From an uncultured Bacilli bacterium (GTDB lineage Bacteria > Bacillota_I > Bacilli_A > RF39 > UBA660), in the NCBI GenBank assembly GCA_947588665.1, contig CANPYU010000020.1, positions 1-12,362 on the forward strand: a DNA stretch of 12,362 nucleotides, read 5' to 3'. Of this stretch, positions 1 to 6,319 are shown one piece after another. The stretch's first letter is position 1; each line of letters starts with the position of its first letter. A program made the translations under genes and the position numbers. The notes beneath the pieces are model-generated. The model saw only the letters and a list, made by a program, of their open reading frames with translations. It was not told the DNA's origin and ran no database searches.

Positions 1-7
1 AAAATAA

Positions 8-505
8 GGAAGTGGTAAAGGGGAAGTTGCAAGCATTATAAAAGATTATTATACTTCCTTTGGTAAAAGGGTTATAATCACAGAATTTAGTAAATACTTA
101 AAAATGTATGCCACGGAAGTTTTAAATTGGGATATGAAGGAACCTAAACCTCGTCGCTTTTTACAAGATATTGGAGTAACTATAAGAGAAAATATGTCTC
201 TTCCTTTAATGCTTATTAATCGTTTAAAAGAAGATATTAGAATTTATGAATTATATTTTGATATAGTTATTATAAGTGATGTAAGACTTCCAGAAGAAAT
301 AGAAGAATTTAAAAAAGAATATCAAGACTGTACTTCCATATATGTTATTAATCAATTTGAACCTAGCAAATTAAGTATTAAAGAACAAATGCATATTACA
401 GAAACAGCCTTAGAAAATTATAATAATTTTGATTTAACTATAACTAACGACAACAAAAATACTTTAAGCGATAAAGTAATTAATTATTTAGAAAGAGAGA
501 AGTAA
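8..505 (+). CDS. deoxynucleoside monophosphate kinase-like P-loop protein, 5' end missing and probably disrupted
   Basis: This reading frame is open from base 8 and starts with a Walker A-like GSGKGEVA. Further on it has EFSKYLK, a KPRRFLQDIG segment and IISDVRLPEEIEEF. That order resembles the phage T4 gp1-like deoxynucleoside monophosphate kinases, which use ATP to turn dNMPs into dNDPs in the cytoplasm. The true start lies outside the window. In the same frame a TAA stands at bases 5-7, directly before the P-loop, and no ATG, GTG or TTG occurs in frame until the ATG at 104. That ATG has no Shine-Dalgarno sequence and would remove the nucleotide-binding loop. The gene is therefore either broken (nonsense or one-base shift) or affected by a sequence error at the edge. 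Its stop is one base before alaS, so the two are probably co-transcribed. The family call is moderate; substrate is not determinable. Confidence 0.55.
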   Translation, partial: GSGKGEVASIIKDYYTSFGKRVIITEFSKYLKMYATEVLNWDMKEPKPRRFLQDIGVTIRENMSLPLMLINRLKEDIRIYELYFDIVIISDVRLPEEIEEFKKEYQDCTSIYVINQFEPSKLSIKEQMHITETALENYNNFDLTITNDNKNTLSDKVINYLEREK

Positions 506-506
506 A

Positions 507-2258
507 ATGAATCTTAAAAATGAGTTTATTGAATTTTTTAAAAGTAAAGGTCATGTTCAAATTCCTAGTGCTCCTTTAATCCCAGAAAATGATCCTTCTG
601 TTTTATTTAACACAGCTGGAATGCAACCTTTAATCCCTTATTTAATGGGTAAGAAGCATCCTGAAGGAACAAGACTTTGCGATTATCAAAAGTGTGTTCG
701 TCTAACTGATTTAGATAGTATTGGTGATAAAACCCATCATACTTTCTTTGAAATGCTTGGTAATTGGTCTTTAGGAGATTATTTTAAAAAAGAAAGCATA
801 GAATATAGTTTTGAATTTTTAACTAAAGTTTTAAATATTCCTGTAGAAAGACTAGCCGTCACGGTATTTGAAGGCAATGAAGATATTCCTCGGGACGAAG
901 TATCTGCGAATATTTGGCGTTCTTTAGGAATTAAAGATGAACGTATAGCCTATTTGGGAGTAGATGATAATTTTTGGATTGCGGGTGATACTGGTCCTTG
1001 TGGAGGCGATACTGAAATTTTTTATTTCCGTAGTAATGATGAAATACCCCTAAAATTTGATCCTACAGATGAACGTTGGGTTGAAATTTGGAATAATGTT
1101 TTCATGGAATTTAATAAAGATGAAAATGGCAAAATTACTGAATTACCCCAAAAAAATGTGGATACTGGCATGGGTCTAGAAAGAATAGTTGCGGTTTTAG
1201 AAGGTGTTACCGATAACTATGAAACATCTATTTGGAAAGATATTATTAAAAAAATTGAAGAGATAAGTAATAAGCCATATCATGGTAATGAAGAAAGTAT
1301 GCGAATTATTGCCGATCATGTAAGAACTGCAGTTTTTATAAGTGCCGATTATGCCGGAATTAAACCAAGTAATACTGATCAAGGCTATATTCTAAGAAGA
1401 TTAATAAGAAGAGCAATTAGACATGCTAAAAAATTAGAAATAAATACTAATAGTAACTTTTTAGAAGAAATTGCTTTAGTTGTAATTAAAGAATATGAAA
1501 ATTATTATGAAGAAATAAAAGCTAATAAAGATATAGTTTTAGAAGTATTAAAAAATGAAAACTTAAAATTTAATAAAACATTAATTAAAGGTTTAAAAGA
1601 GTTTTCTCAAGTCTTAAAAAATGTAAATGGTAATATAATTGATAAAGATAGTGCTTTTAAATTATATGATACTTATGGATTCCCAATTGAACTTACAGAA
1701 GAAATGGCCCATGAAAAAGGCTTATCCGTTGACATTGAAGGCTTTAAAGAAAAGTTTAAAGCTCATCAAGAATTATCTAGAACTTCATCTGCTGGTAAAT
1801 TTAAAGGTGGCTTAGCATCAACTGGTGAAGCTGAAACTAAATATCATACTGCTACTCATTTATTAAATGCCGCTTTAAAAAAGGTAATAAATAAAGATGT
1901 TCATCAAAAGGGTAGTAATATAACTAGTGAAAGAATGCGTTTTGATTTTTCCTGCGATCATAAATTAACTGATGAAGAAAAACGAGAAGTTGAAGCTTTA
2001 GTTAATGATTGGATTAAAGAAGATATACCTGTAACTATGGATACTATGAGTAAAGAAGAAGCTGTTAAAAGTGGAGCAGAAGCAATGTTTTTAGAAAAAT
2101 ACGCTGATATTGTAAATGTCTATTCTATAGGTGATATCTCTAAAGAAATATGTGGTGGCCCACATGTTAAACATACAGGAGAATTAGGCAAATTTAAAAT
2201 AATTAAAGAAGAAGCTAGCAGTGCTGGAGTAAGAAGAATTAAGGCTATTTTAGAATAG
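507..2258 (+). CDS. alaS: alanyl-tRNA synthetase, compact form without C-Ala and without a full beta-barrel
   Basis: This enzyme attaches alanine to tRNA-Ala in the cytoplasm and should also clear mischarged Ser/Gly-tRNA. It is 583 residues, against roughly 870 for the usual bacterial enzyme. Class II catalytic landmarks are visible: NTAGMQPL at 35-42 (motif 1 region), HHTFFEMLGNWSLGDYF at 77-93 (motif 2) and GMGLERIVAVLEG at 221-233 (motif 3). RRAIRHAK at 301-308 lies in the tRNA recognition part. The editing domain keeps its zinc ligands: H447 and H451 in HTATH, C549 and H553 in CGGPH. The H447-to-C549 distance of 102 equals that in E. coli (H564-C666). Only about 26 residues join the catalytic part to HTATH, so the beta-barrel is mostly absent, and the protein ends soon after the editing domain. 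The short type resembles those of candidate-phyla bacteria, which may mean transfer; that is from memory. No T-box can precede it because the gap to the previous gene is one base. Confidence 0.96.
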   Translation: MNLKNEFIEFFKSKGHVQIPSAPLIPENDPSVLFNTAGMQPLIPYLMGKKHPEGTRLCDYQKCVRLTDLDSIGDKTHHTFFEMLGNWSLGDYFKKESIEYSFEFLTKVLNIPVERLAVTVFEGNEDIPRDEVSANIWRSLGIKDERIAYLGVDDNFWIAGDTGPCGGDTEIFYFRSNDEIPLKFDPTDERWVEIWNNVFMEFNKDENGKITELPQKNVDTGMGLERIVAVLEGVTDNYETSIWKDIIKKIEEISNKPYHGNEESMRIIADHVRTAVFISADYAGIKPSNTDQGYILRRLIRRAIRHAKKLEINTNSNFLEEIALVVIKEYENYYEEIKANKDIVLEVLKNENLKFNKTLIKGLKEFSQVLKNVNGNIIDKDSAFKLYDTYGFPIELTEEMAHEKGLSVDIEGFKEKFKAHQELSRTSSAGKFKGGLASTGEAETKYHTATHLLNAALKKVINKDVHQKGSNITSERMRFDFSCDHKLTDEEKREVEALVNDWIKEDIPVTMDTMSKEEAVKSGAEAMFLEKYADIVNVYSIGDISKEICGGPHVKHTGELGKFKIIKEEASSAGVRRIKAILE

Positions 2259-2265
2259 TTTTTTT
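2241..2265 (+). terminator. intrinsic terminator overlapping the end of alaS
   Basis: Bases 2241-2249 pair with 2254-2262 (nine pairs, two of them G-U) around a TTAG loop, and T residues run on to 2265. The stop codon of alaS (2256-2258) lies in the descending arm, so the hairpin is partly coding. Confidence 0.6.
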
Positions 2266-2278
2266 CTTTAAAAAATAC

Positions 2279-2307
2279 TTGTCAAATACATATTTTAATA
2301 GTAAAAT
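2279..2307 (+). promoter_or_regulatory. sigma-70-type promoter upstream of the PfkB-family kinase gene
   Basis: TTGTCA (2279-2284), 17 bases, then TAAAAT (2302-2307). Transcription would start near 2314, leaving a leader of about 75 bases in which I see no riboswitch-like structure. Confidence 0.6.
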
Positions 2308-2331
2308 AAACTCGTTTATTTAATATTAATA

Positions 2332-2360
2332 TTTATTTTTTTATCAAAATATGATATGAT
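2332..2360 (+). promoter_or_regulatory. second, extended -10 promoter candidate for the PfkB-family kinase gene
   Basis: TGATATGAT at 2352-2360 reads as an extended -10 element (TGn then TATGAT), with only a weak -35 (TTTATT, 2332-2337) 17 bases upstream. Its start near 2367 would give a leader of about 20 bases before the GAGGTG site at 2375-2380. Confidence 0.4.
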
Positions 2361-2387
2361 ATTATATAGTAGAAGAGGTGGGTCGAA

Positions 2388-3545
2388 ATGACTATCTTAA
2401 GTATCGGTAGAACTAGTTATGATATAACATGTCCTGTAGAAGAATATCCTATTGAAGGTACAAAATATTTATTAAATGAAAAAATTGAAGCCGGTGGTGG
2501 AAATGCTGCTAATGTTGCTTATTTACTAGGCAAATGGGGTGAACAATCATATTTTGCAGGAGTAATTGGATCTGATGATTATGGTACTAAAATAAAAAAA
2601 GAATTGGAACAAGCTCTAGTTAAAACAGAATATATGGAGGTCTCATATGAAGTTGGAACTCCTTTATCAATTATTTTAGTAAATAAAAAAAATGGTTCTC
2701 GTACTCGTTTTGATGTTGTTGGTGCTACTCAACCAGGCCTAAAAAAATATGATTATAGTATTAATCCTGATGTTGTATTTTCTGATGGTAAAGAATATAG
2801 TGCAACCATCAATGCTTTAAATAAATATCCCAATGCGATAAGTATCGTAGATGCTGGTCGTGTTAATAGAGATTTATTAGAACTATGCAAATATGTTAAA
2901 TATATTGTTTGCTCTAAAGGCTTTGCTGAAACCGTAAGTGGTCTTAAAATAGATTATAATAATTCCGCATCTTTAGTAAATGTTTATAAAAAATTAAAAG
3001 ATAGATATCCTAACAATGAAATAATTGTTACATTAGAAAACATGGGAGCCATGTATACTTTTAATAGTGAGATAAAAGTTATGCCAGGTATTAAAGTAAC
3101 GCAAGTAGATCCCAGCTGCAGTGGTGATATTTTCCATGGTGCATTCGCTTACTGTTTAGCAAATCATTTTGACCTTGAAAAAGCAGTTACATATGCTAAT
3201 ATTGCTGCCGGCTTATCAGTCGCTAAAATGGGTGGTAGAACATCAATTCCTACTATAAAAGAAGTAATAAATTATTATAATCAAAAATTTAATATTAAAG
3301 CTCCAGTAGAAGAAAAGAAAGAAGAAACCGTAAAAGTTCCTACTGGTGATGAATTACCATCAATTCCTAATGCAGCAACCTTTAATATTCCTACTCCAAC
3401 TTCAAATAATATAAATGAAATAGGAGCCTCTTTTTTCGGTGCTGCTCCAACTAATCAAATAAATACTCCCCAAGCTACCAACGGAGGATCAACACAAGCA
3501 GTAAACCAAGTAGGAGGAATAAATTCCAATAATGTTCAGCAGTAA
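2388..3545 (+). CDS. PfkB-family carbohydrate (ribokinase-like) kinase with a low-complexity C-terminal tail
   Basis: This is a cytoplasmic kinase of the ribokinase/PfkB superfamily, which transfers phosphate from ATP to a sugar or nucleoside hydroxyl. Visible landmarks are the substrate-side GGGNAANVA (36-44), a central VDAGRVNRDLL segment (154-164), and the ATP/anion-hole motif DPSCSGDIFHGAF (241-253), with D247 as the expected catalytic base. GGRTS at 282-286 closes the domain. The usual DTxGAGD is changed here to DPSCSGD, so the substrate cannot be named. After about residue 300 comes a charged KAPVEEKKEE stretch, then a tail to residue 385 rich in P, T, N, Q and G that is not part of the family fold and looks disordered. 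The ATG at 2388 follows GAGGTG (2375-2380) with good spacing. The last 14 bases overlap the Smr gene, so the two are probably translated from one message. Confidence 0.8.
   Translation: MTILSIGRTSYDITCPVEEYPIEGTKYLLNEKIEAGGGNAANVAYLLGKWGEQSYFAGVIGSDDYGTKIKKELEQALVKTEYMEVSYEVGTPLSIILVNKKNGSRTRFDVVGATQPGLKKYDYSINPDVVFSDGKEYSATINALNKYPNAISIVDAGRVNRDLLELCKYVKYIVCSKGFAETVSGLKIDYNNSASLVNVYKKLKDRYPNNEIIVTLENMGAMYTFNSEIKVMPGIKVTQVDPSCSGDIFHGAFAYCLANHFDLEKAVTYANIAAGLSVAKMGGRTSIPTIKEVINYYNQKFNIKAPVEEKKEETVKVPTGDELPSIPNAATFNIPTPTSNNINEIGASFFGAAPTNQINTPQATNGGSTQAVNQVGGINSNNVQQ
3512..3517 (+). promoter_or_regulatory. distant ribosome binding site for the Smr gene
   Basis: AGGAGG lies inside the end of the kinase gene, 14 bases before the ATG at 3532, which is longer than usual. 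An in-frame ATT at 3523 would have ideal spacing but is a rare start codon. A TAA at 3520-3522 in that frame rules out anything earlier. I keep the ATG. Confidence 0.4.
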
Positions 3546-3789
3546 ATCTCCCACCATTAATCTTCATGGAGAAACTAGAGATACTGTAACATTTATAGTA
3601 AATGATTTTATTAATGATAATTATAAATTGCAAAATGAATATATAGGAATAATACATGGTTATAGTAGTACAATTTTAAAAAATAAAGTTCATGAAATAT
3701 TAAAAAAGAATACCAAAGTTGACAGTTTTAAAGTAGATCTTTTTAATCCCGGCCTTACAATTGTTAAATTAAAAAAAATTAACAAGTAA
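3532..3789 (+). CDS. small stand-alone Smr-domain protein
   Basis: This 85-residue protein is essentially one Smr (small MutS-related) domain, the module also found at the C-terminus of MutS2, where it binds or nicks DNA or RNA. The pattern is clear: INLHGETRDT (9-18), IIHGYSSTILKNKV (40-53), a conserved V-x-SF turn (VDSF, 63-66) and NPGLTIVKL at the end (72-80). It differs from active relatives in two ways. The common LDLHG is NLHG without the acidic residue, and the IHGxGTGxLR loop has become IHGYSSTILK. Nuclease activity is thus doubtful, and nucleic-acid binding is the safer guess. The gene overlaps the kinase gene by 14 bases and its stop lies in a terminator stem. No MutS2 body is adjacent. 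Confidence 0.75.
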   Translation: MFSSKSPTINLHGETRDTVTFIVNDFINDNYKLQNEYIGIIHGYSSTILKNKVHEILKKNTKVDSFKVDLFNPGLTIVKLKKINK

Positions 3790-3811
3790 TGATTAAATTC
3801 ATTGCTTTTTT
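3784..3811 (+). terminator. intrinsic terminator of the kinase-Smr operon
   Basis: Bases 3784-3792 pair with 3799-3807 (nine pairs, one T-G) around a six-base loop, followed by further T residues to 3811. The Smr stop codon TAA (3787-3789) is inside the ascending arm. Confidence 0.7.
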
Positions 3812-3869
3812 ATTTAAATTTATAACCACTAGATGTTGTAAAACTTCCCCAAATGTTGGAGAACTCAAA

Positions 3870-3900
3870 TAAAAAAACATCAAACTGATGTTAATTTTTT
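3870..3900. terminator. two-way intrinsic terminator between the Smr and sortase genes
   Basis: AACATCA (3876-3882) and TGATGTT (3886-3892) form a seven-pair stem with a three-base loop. An A run at 3871-3875 becomes the U tract for leftward transcripts leaving the sortase gene, and a T run at 3895-3900 serves rightward transcripts. The leftward use is the main one, since the hairpin lies just past the sortase stop. Confidence 0.75.
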
Positions 3901-4759
3901 ATCTAGCAACTTTTTTAACTAATTTAGCCTGTACAACTAGTCTTAATTGATTATTATAACAAGTAGATAAGGTTAACATTTTATCATCTAAGCTAACACT
4001 TTCTCCAAAATTATAAATACTTCTACTAAGCATTGTATTAATAAAATTTTGATGAGATTCATCAGTACCAAAATTAGAAGTTAAGTAATACACTTCATCC
4101 GGTATAGTATATATAGAAAATATTTTCCAATATAAAGTATTTTTTTCTGTTAATAAAGTAATTGTTAGATTATCTGGATTAGTGTACCAATCTTTTTTAA
4201 CAACTTTTTTTAATGTCCCAAACATTGTTGTTTTAAGACTACCATGAGCATATATAATAGTATTAGAATCTAAATTATTAATATTATTACGATAATCCAT
4301 AAATACCCAACCTGCACTATTATAAGACTTATTAAAATCTCTCGTTAAATAATAGTCATTATTTGAAGCTTGTACAACCGGATAACTAACATTAGTATTA
4401 TTAACTTTTAAAAATGCTACTGTATCTTTGTTTTGCTTTTTAAGACTACTAAAATTTATCTCAGATAAAGGTTTACTAAAATCATAATAACCAAAACTTG
4501 TACTTTCAACTTCTTCTGGTTCTTCTACTTCATCCATAAAATAATCTTCAGTTCCTTCTTCGTAATCGATTTTTTCTTGTTCTTTAGATTCGTCTTTTTT
4601 ATCATCTAATTTTTTAGTATTTTTAACAATTAAAAATACTCCTATACTAATTATCACTACGATAACAATAATCCCTATAATAATAGGCAATTTGTGTTTT
4701 TTAAATAATTCTTTTAAATTAACTTTAGAAGTTACTTTCTTTTCTTTTGCTTTTTTCAT
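3899..4759 (-). CDS. class B sortase, membrane-anchored transpeptidase
   Basis: Sortases cut a C-terminal sorting signal in secreted proteins and join them to the cell wall or to other proteins on the outer face of the membrane. The 286-residue product starts with a Lys-rich cytoplasmic segment and has one membrane span at about 23-46, followed by an acidic linker (50-86). The catalytic domain shows the class B pattern NNDYYLTRDF (133-142), AGWVFMD (149-155), IIYAHG (168-173) with His172, MFGTLKK (179-185), LSTCYN (264-269) with Cys267, and Arg273. The complete His-Cys-Arg triad suggests activity. The start follows a GAGGT site on the - strand (complement of 4768-4772). It is the only gene on this strand, divergent from the next operon. 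No protein with an NPQTN- or LPXTG-like signal is encoded in the window, so the substrate is unknown. Confidence 0.9.
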   Translation of the reverse strand: MKKAKEKKVTSKVNLKELFKKHKLPIIIGIIVIVVIISIGVFLIVKNTKKLDDKKDESKEQEKIDYEEGTEDYFMDEVEEPEEVESTSFGYYDFSKPLSEINFSSLKKQNKDTVAFLKVNNTNVSYPVVQASNNDYYLTRDFNKSYNSAGWVFMDYRNNINNLDSNTIIYAHGSLKTTMFGTLKKVVKKDWYTNPDNLTITLLTEKNTLYWKIFSIYTIPDEVYYLTSNFGTDESHQNFINTMLSRSIYNFGESVSLDDKMLTLSTCYNNQLRLVVQAKLVKKVAR

Positions 4760-4782
4760 TTTTAAAACCTCACTTAATCTGT

Positions 4783-4811
4783 ATTATAACATTTAAATAT
4801 TTGTTAAGCAA
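4783..4811 (-). promoter_or_regulatory. sortase promoter
   Basis: Read on the - strand: TTGCTT (4811-4806), 17 bases, then TATAAT (4788-4783) preceded by TG in extended -10 position. Transcription would begin near 4776, only a few bases ahead of the GAGGT ribosome binding site. Confidence 0.65.
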
Positions 4812-4848
4812 TATTACTTTTGCAAACTTTCCCATATTTATCTCTAAT

Positions 4849-4877
4849 TTGACAAAATCGTACAAATGTGATATAAT
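4849..4877 (+). promoter_or_regulatory. P1, perfect-consensus sigma-70 promoter
   Basis: TTGACA (4849-4854), exactly 17 bases, then TATAAT (4872-4877) with TGA just before it (extended -10). Start is expected near 4884. It drives the unrecognised gene at 4994. The left arm of an inverted repeat (4866-4874) covers its -10 region. Confidence 0.85.
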
Positions 4878-4920
4878 TTAGTTATCAGAGATAAAAATAT
4901 CACATAGAAAACTCTGATAA
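4866..4920. repeat. two interleaved 9-bp inverted repeats, candidate operator or leader structure
   Basis: Repeat A: ATGTGATAT (4866-4874) with ATATCACAT (4897-4905). Repeat B: TTATCAGAG (4882-4890) with CTCTGATAA (4912-4920). Both are perfect and they interlock A1-B1-A2-B2, with arm starts 15 or 16 bases apart. All four arms contain TGATA or its complement. A1 overlaps the P1 -10 box and B1 lies at the P1 start site. Repeat B could also fold as a 5' stem-loop in the P1 transcript. It is not a terminator because no T run follows. Confidence 0.6.
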
Positions 4921-4931
4921 TTGACGCGAAT

Positions 4932-4960
4932 TTGACAAAAAGGATAAAATATGCTATAAT
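4932..4960 (+). promoter_or_regulatory. P2, second perfect-consensus sigma-70 promoter
   Basis: TTGACA (4932-4937), 17 bases, then TATAAT (4955-4960) preceded by TGC (extended -10). It shares AATTTGACAAAA with P1, 83 bases upstream. Start near 4967 leaves a short leader before AGGGGG (4978-4983) and the ATG at 4994. Confidence 0.85.
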
Positions 4961-4993
4961 TAAAGCGTAATTGAAATAGGGGGTTAAATTAAA

Positions 4994-5416
4994 ATGAAAA
5001 GTTATGTATTAGATTATGTGAATGAAAATGAGTTTAAAAAACTAGAAAGAGCTTTAAAAAAATACAACATGTTAGCTTTCAAAAAGTTAAACTTTGATTA
5101 TTATCCTGCCTTGCGTAATGGAAATTTTGTAGGTGAATTAGTAAGTACTAATAAAAAAGAACATACTGAAAGATATGAATTAAAATTACCTAGTGATAAA
5201 ATGTTTGCCGCTGTTCATGGCGAAGTTAAATTATTTTATACTGTTTATCTAAAAGAAGGCACTATCATGTTAGAAACTATTACACCAACTGAAATATTAC
5301 TTGAAGGACATATGAGTGAACTTACAACCTATAAAGGTATTATGATATCCAAAGCTAATGCTTCAAAAGATAAATTTAAAATTGATTTACTAAATATGTT
5401 ACAAGGAAACAAGTAA
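4994..5416 (+). CDS. conserved-looking protein of unknown function, 140 residues
   Basis: I do not recognise this protein. It is soluble in appearance: no signal peptide, membrane span or cysteine. It begins with a charged helical-looking segment (NENEFKKLERALKKYN, 10-25). The rest alternates hydrophobic and charged residues in a beta-rich pattern (KLFYTVYLKEGTIMLETI, 79-96) and ends in a short Lys-rich helix. The ATG at 4994 follows AGGGGG with 10-base spacing, and the gene sits behind two perfect-consensus promoters, the strongest in the window, which suggests high expression. A gap of 28 bases without a terminator separates it from the next gene, so the two probably form one operon. It diverges from the sortase gene, but a functional link is only a possibility. 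Confidence 0.7.
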   Translation: MKSYVLDYVNENEFKKLERALKKYNMLAFKKLNFDYYPALRNGNFVGELVSTNKKEHTERYELKLPSDKMFAAVHGEVKLFYTVYLKEGTIMLETITPTEILLEGHMSELTTYKGIMISKANASKDKFKIDLLNMLQGNK

Positions 5417-5444
5417 CATATTTTTTCTTGAAAGGAAGATTTAA

Positions 5445-6260
5445 ATGAACTTAAATTATAGATTTAATAATGATTTATCTCAATTTCATATTAAAAACTC
5501 CGAGATTTTAGAGAAAAGTAATTATTATCGTCTTTTAATCTGTAATTTAAGTTTCTTTTTAACGGGGGAAAAATCTTTTGGTATAAGTAATTATAAAAGT
5601 GAAAATGGTCTTGTTAAATTAAAACTTCTTTTTAAAAATAAATCTCATATGAGCATGATTATTAATTACCAAAATATTATGATTATTTATAATAATATCA
5701 GATATATATTTAAACATAATTATATTACAAGTGGTATTGATTTAAGCTTAAAAGAAATATATTATTATAACAATATGGTCTTAGAAGAATATGCTCCTCA
5801 TAAAGTTTTTTTAACCAAACAAATACATGATCGCATTTATAAATTAGAAATTCCCCTTGAATTAGATGAAACAATTAATCCTCAACTTTTAGATATCTTA
5901 ACTTATTCTAGTGAAATGTCTGATTTAGAAAATTTATATTATAACTATTTTTATAAATGGCAAAAAAAAGAACCCTATAATTTTACTAAAGAGACTAATT
6001 TTATTATTTATGATATTATAGAAGATAACTATAAATTAAGAGAAGAAGAAAAGCTTAGAGAAGGAAACATTTATTTTAAAGAATATGATAAAAAAATTGG
6101 CTCAATTTTATTAAATGTAAGTTTTAAAAAGGATGAAGAGCCTCTAGTAACTATTAAAGGTTTAACTTCTAAAAGTAATATAGATTTAAACCAAGAAATA
6201 AAATTTCTTTTAAATAAAGTAGAAAAAAGTCGAAAATCTTGCTTAAGACTAATAAAATAA
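5445..6260 (+). CDS. protein of unknown function, 271 residues
   Basis: No family is recognisable. The product is rich in Asn, Tyr, Ile and Lys, has no membrane span or signal peptide, and no catalytic motif stands out. A very charged stretch (KLREEEKLREGN) lies roughly three quarters along, followed by a beta-like region (IGSILLNVSFKKDEEPLVTIKGL). The start is supported by AAGGA (5432-5436), eight bases before the ATG. It follows the 140-residue unknown gene without a terminator and ends 59 bases before sufC, where a separate promoter may lie. Reading through from P1/P2 into the suf operon cannot be excluded, since I see no good terminator in that gap. It looks like a real gene because the ORF is long and has its own ribosome binding site. 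Confidence 0.65.
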   Translation: MNLNYRFNNDLSQFHIKNSEILEKSNYYRLLICNLSFFLTGEKSFGISNYKSENGLVKLKLLFKNKSHMSMIINYQNIMIIYNNIRYIFKHNYITSGIDLSLKEIYYYNNMVLEEYAPHKVFLTKQIHDRIYKLEIPLELDETINPQLLDILTYSSEMSDLENLYYNYFYKWQKKEPYNFTKETNFIIYDIIEDNYKLREEEKLREGNIYFKEYDKKIGSILLNVSFKKDEEPLVTIKGLTSKSNIDLNQEIKFLLNKVEKSRKSCLRLIK

Positions 6261-6273
6261 TATAGCTTTTTGG

Positions 6274-6302
6274 TAGTCAAAATATCTATAATGTGTTAAA
6301 AT
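6274..6302 (+). promoter_or_regulatory. candidate promoter of the suf operon
   Basis: Two readings are possible. TAGTCA (6274-6279), 17 bases, TAAAAT (6297-6302) has both boxes but would start transcription at the ribosome binding site. A perfect TATAAT at 6287-6292 has only a weak -35 but leaves about 20 bases of leader. No iron or cysteine-responsive element is evident. Confidence 0.4.
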
Positions 6303-6319
6303 AAGTTTGGTGGTTTATT

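Noticed and set aside
1197..1382. Antisense open frame within alaS, and similar ones within the Smr, suf, fmt and prpC genes
   Set aside because: They mirror strongly supported coding genes, have no ribosome binding site and show no family pattern.
2259..2387. Riboswitch or T-box in the 129-base gap before the kinase gene
   Set aside because: The sequence is almost pure A/T with promoter elements and shows no conserved T-box, specifier or riboswitch core.
3826..3866. Solitary CRISPR repeat
   Set aside because: There is one copy only, no spacer pattern and no cas gene nearby.
4882..4920. Inverted repeat B as a transcription terminator or attenuator
   Set aside because: The loop is 21 bases and no T run follows the right arm.
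5409..5430. Possible terminator after the 140-residue gene
   Set aside because: Only four base pairs (CAAG/CTTG) around a long loop containing the T run; not a plausible hairpin.
6246..6279. Possible terminator before sufC (GACTA/TAGTC)
   Set aside because: The arms are five bases with a loop of more than 20 and no T run after the second arm.
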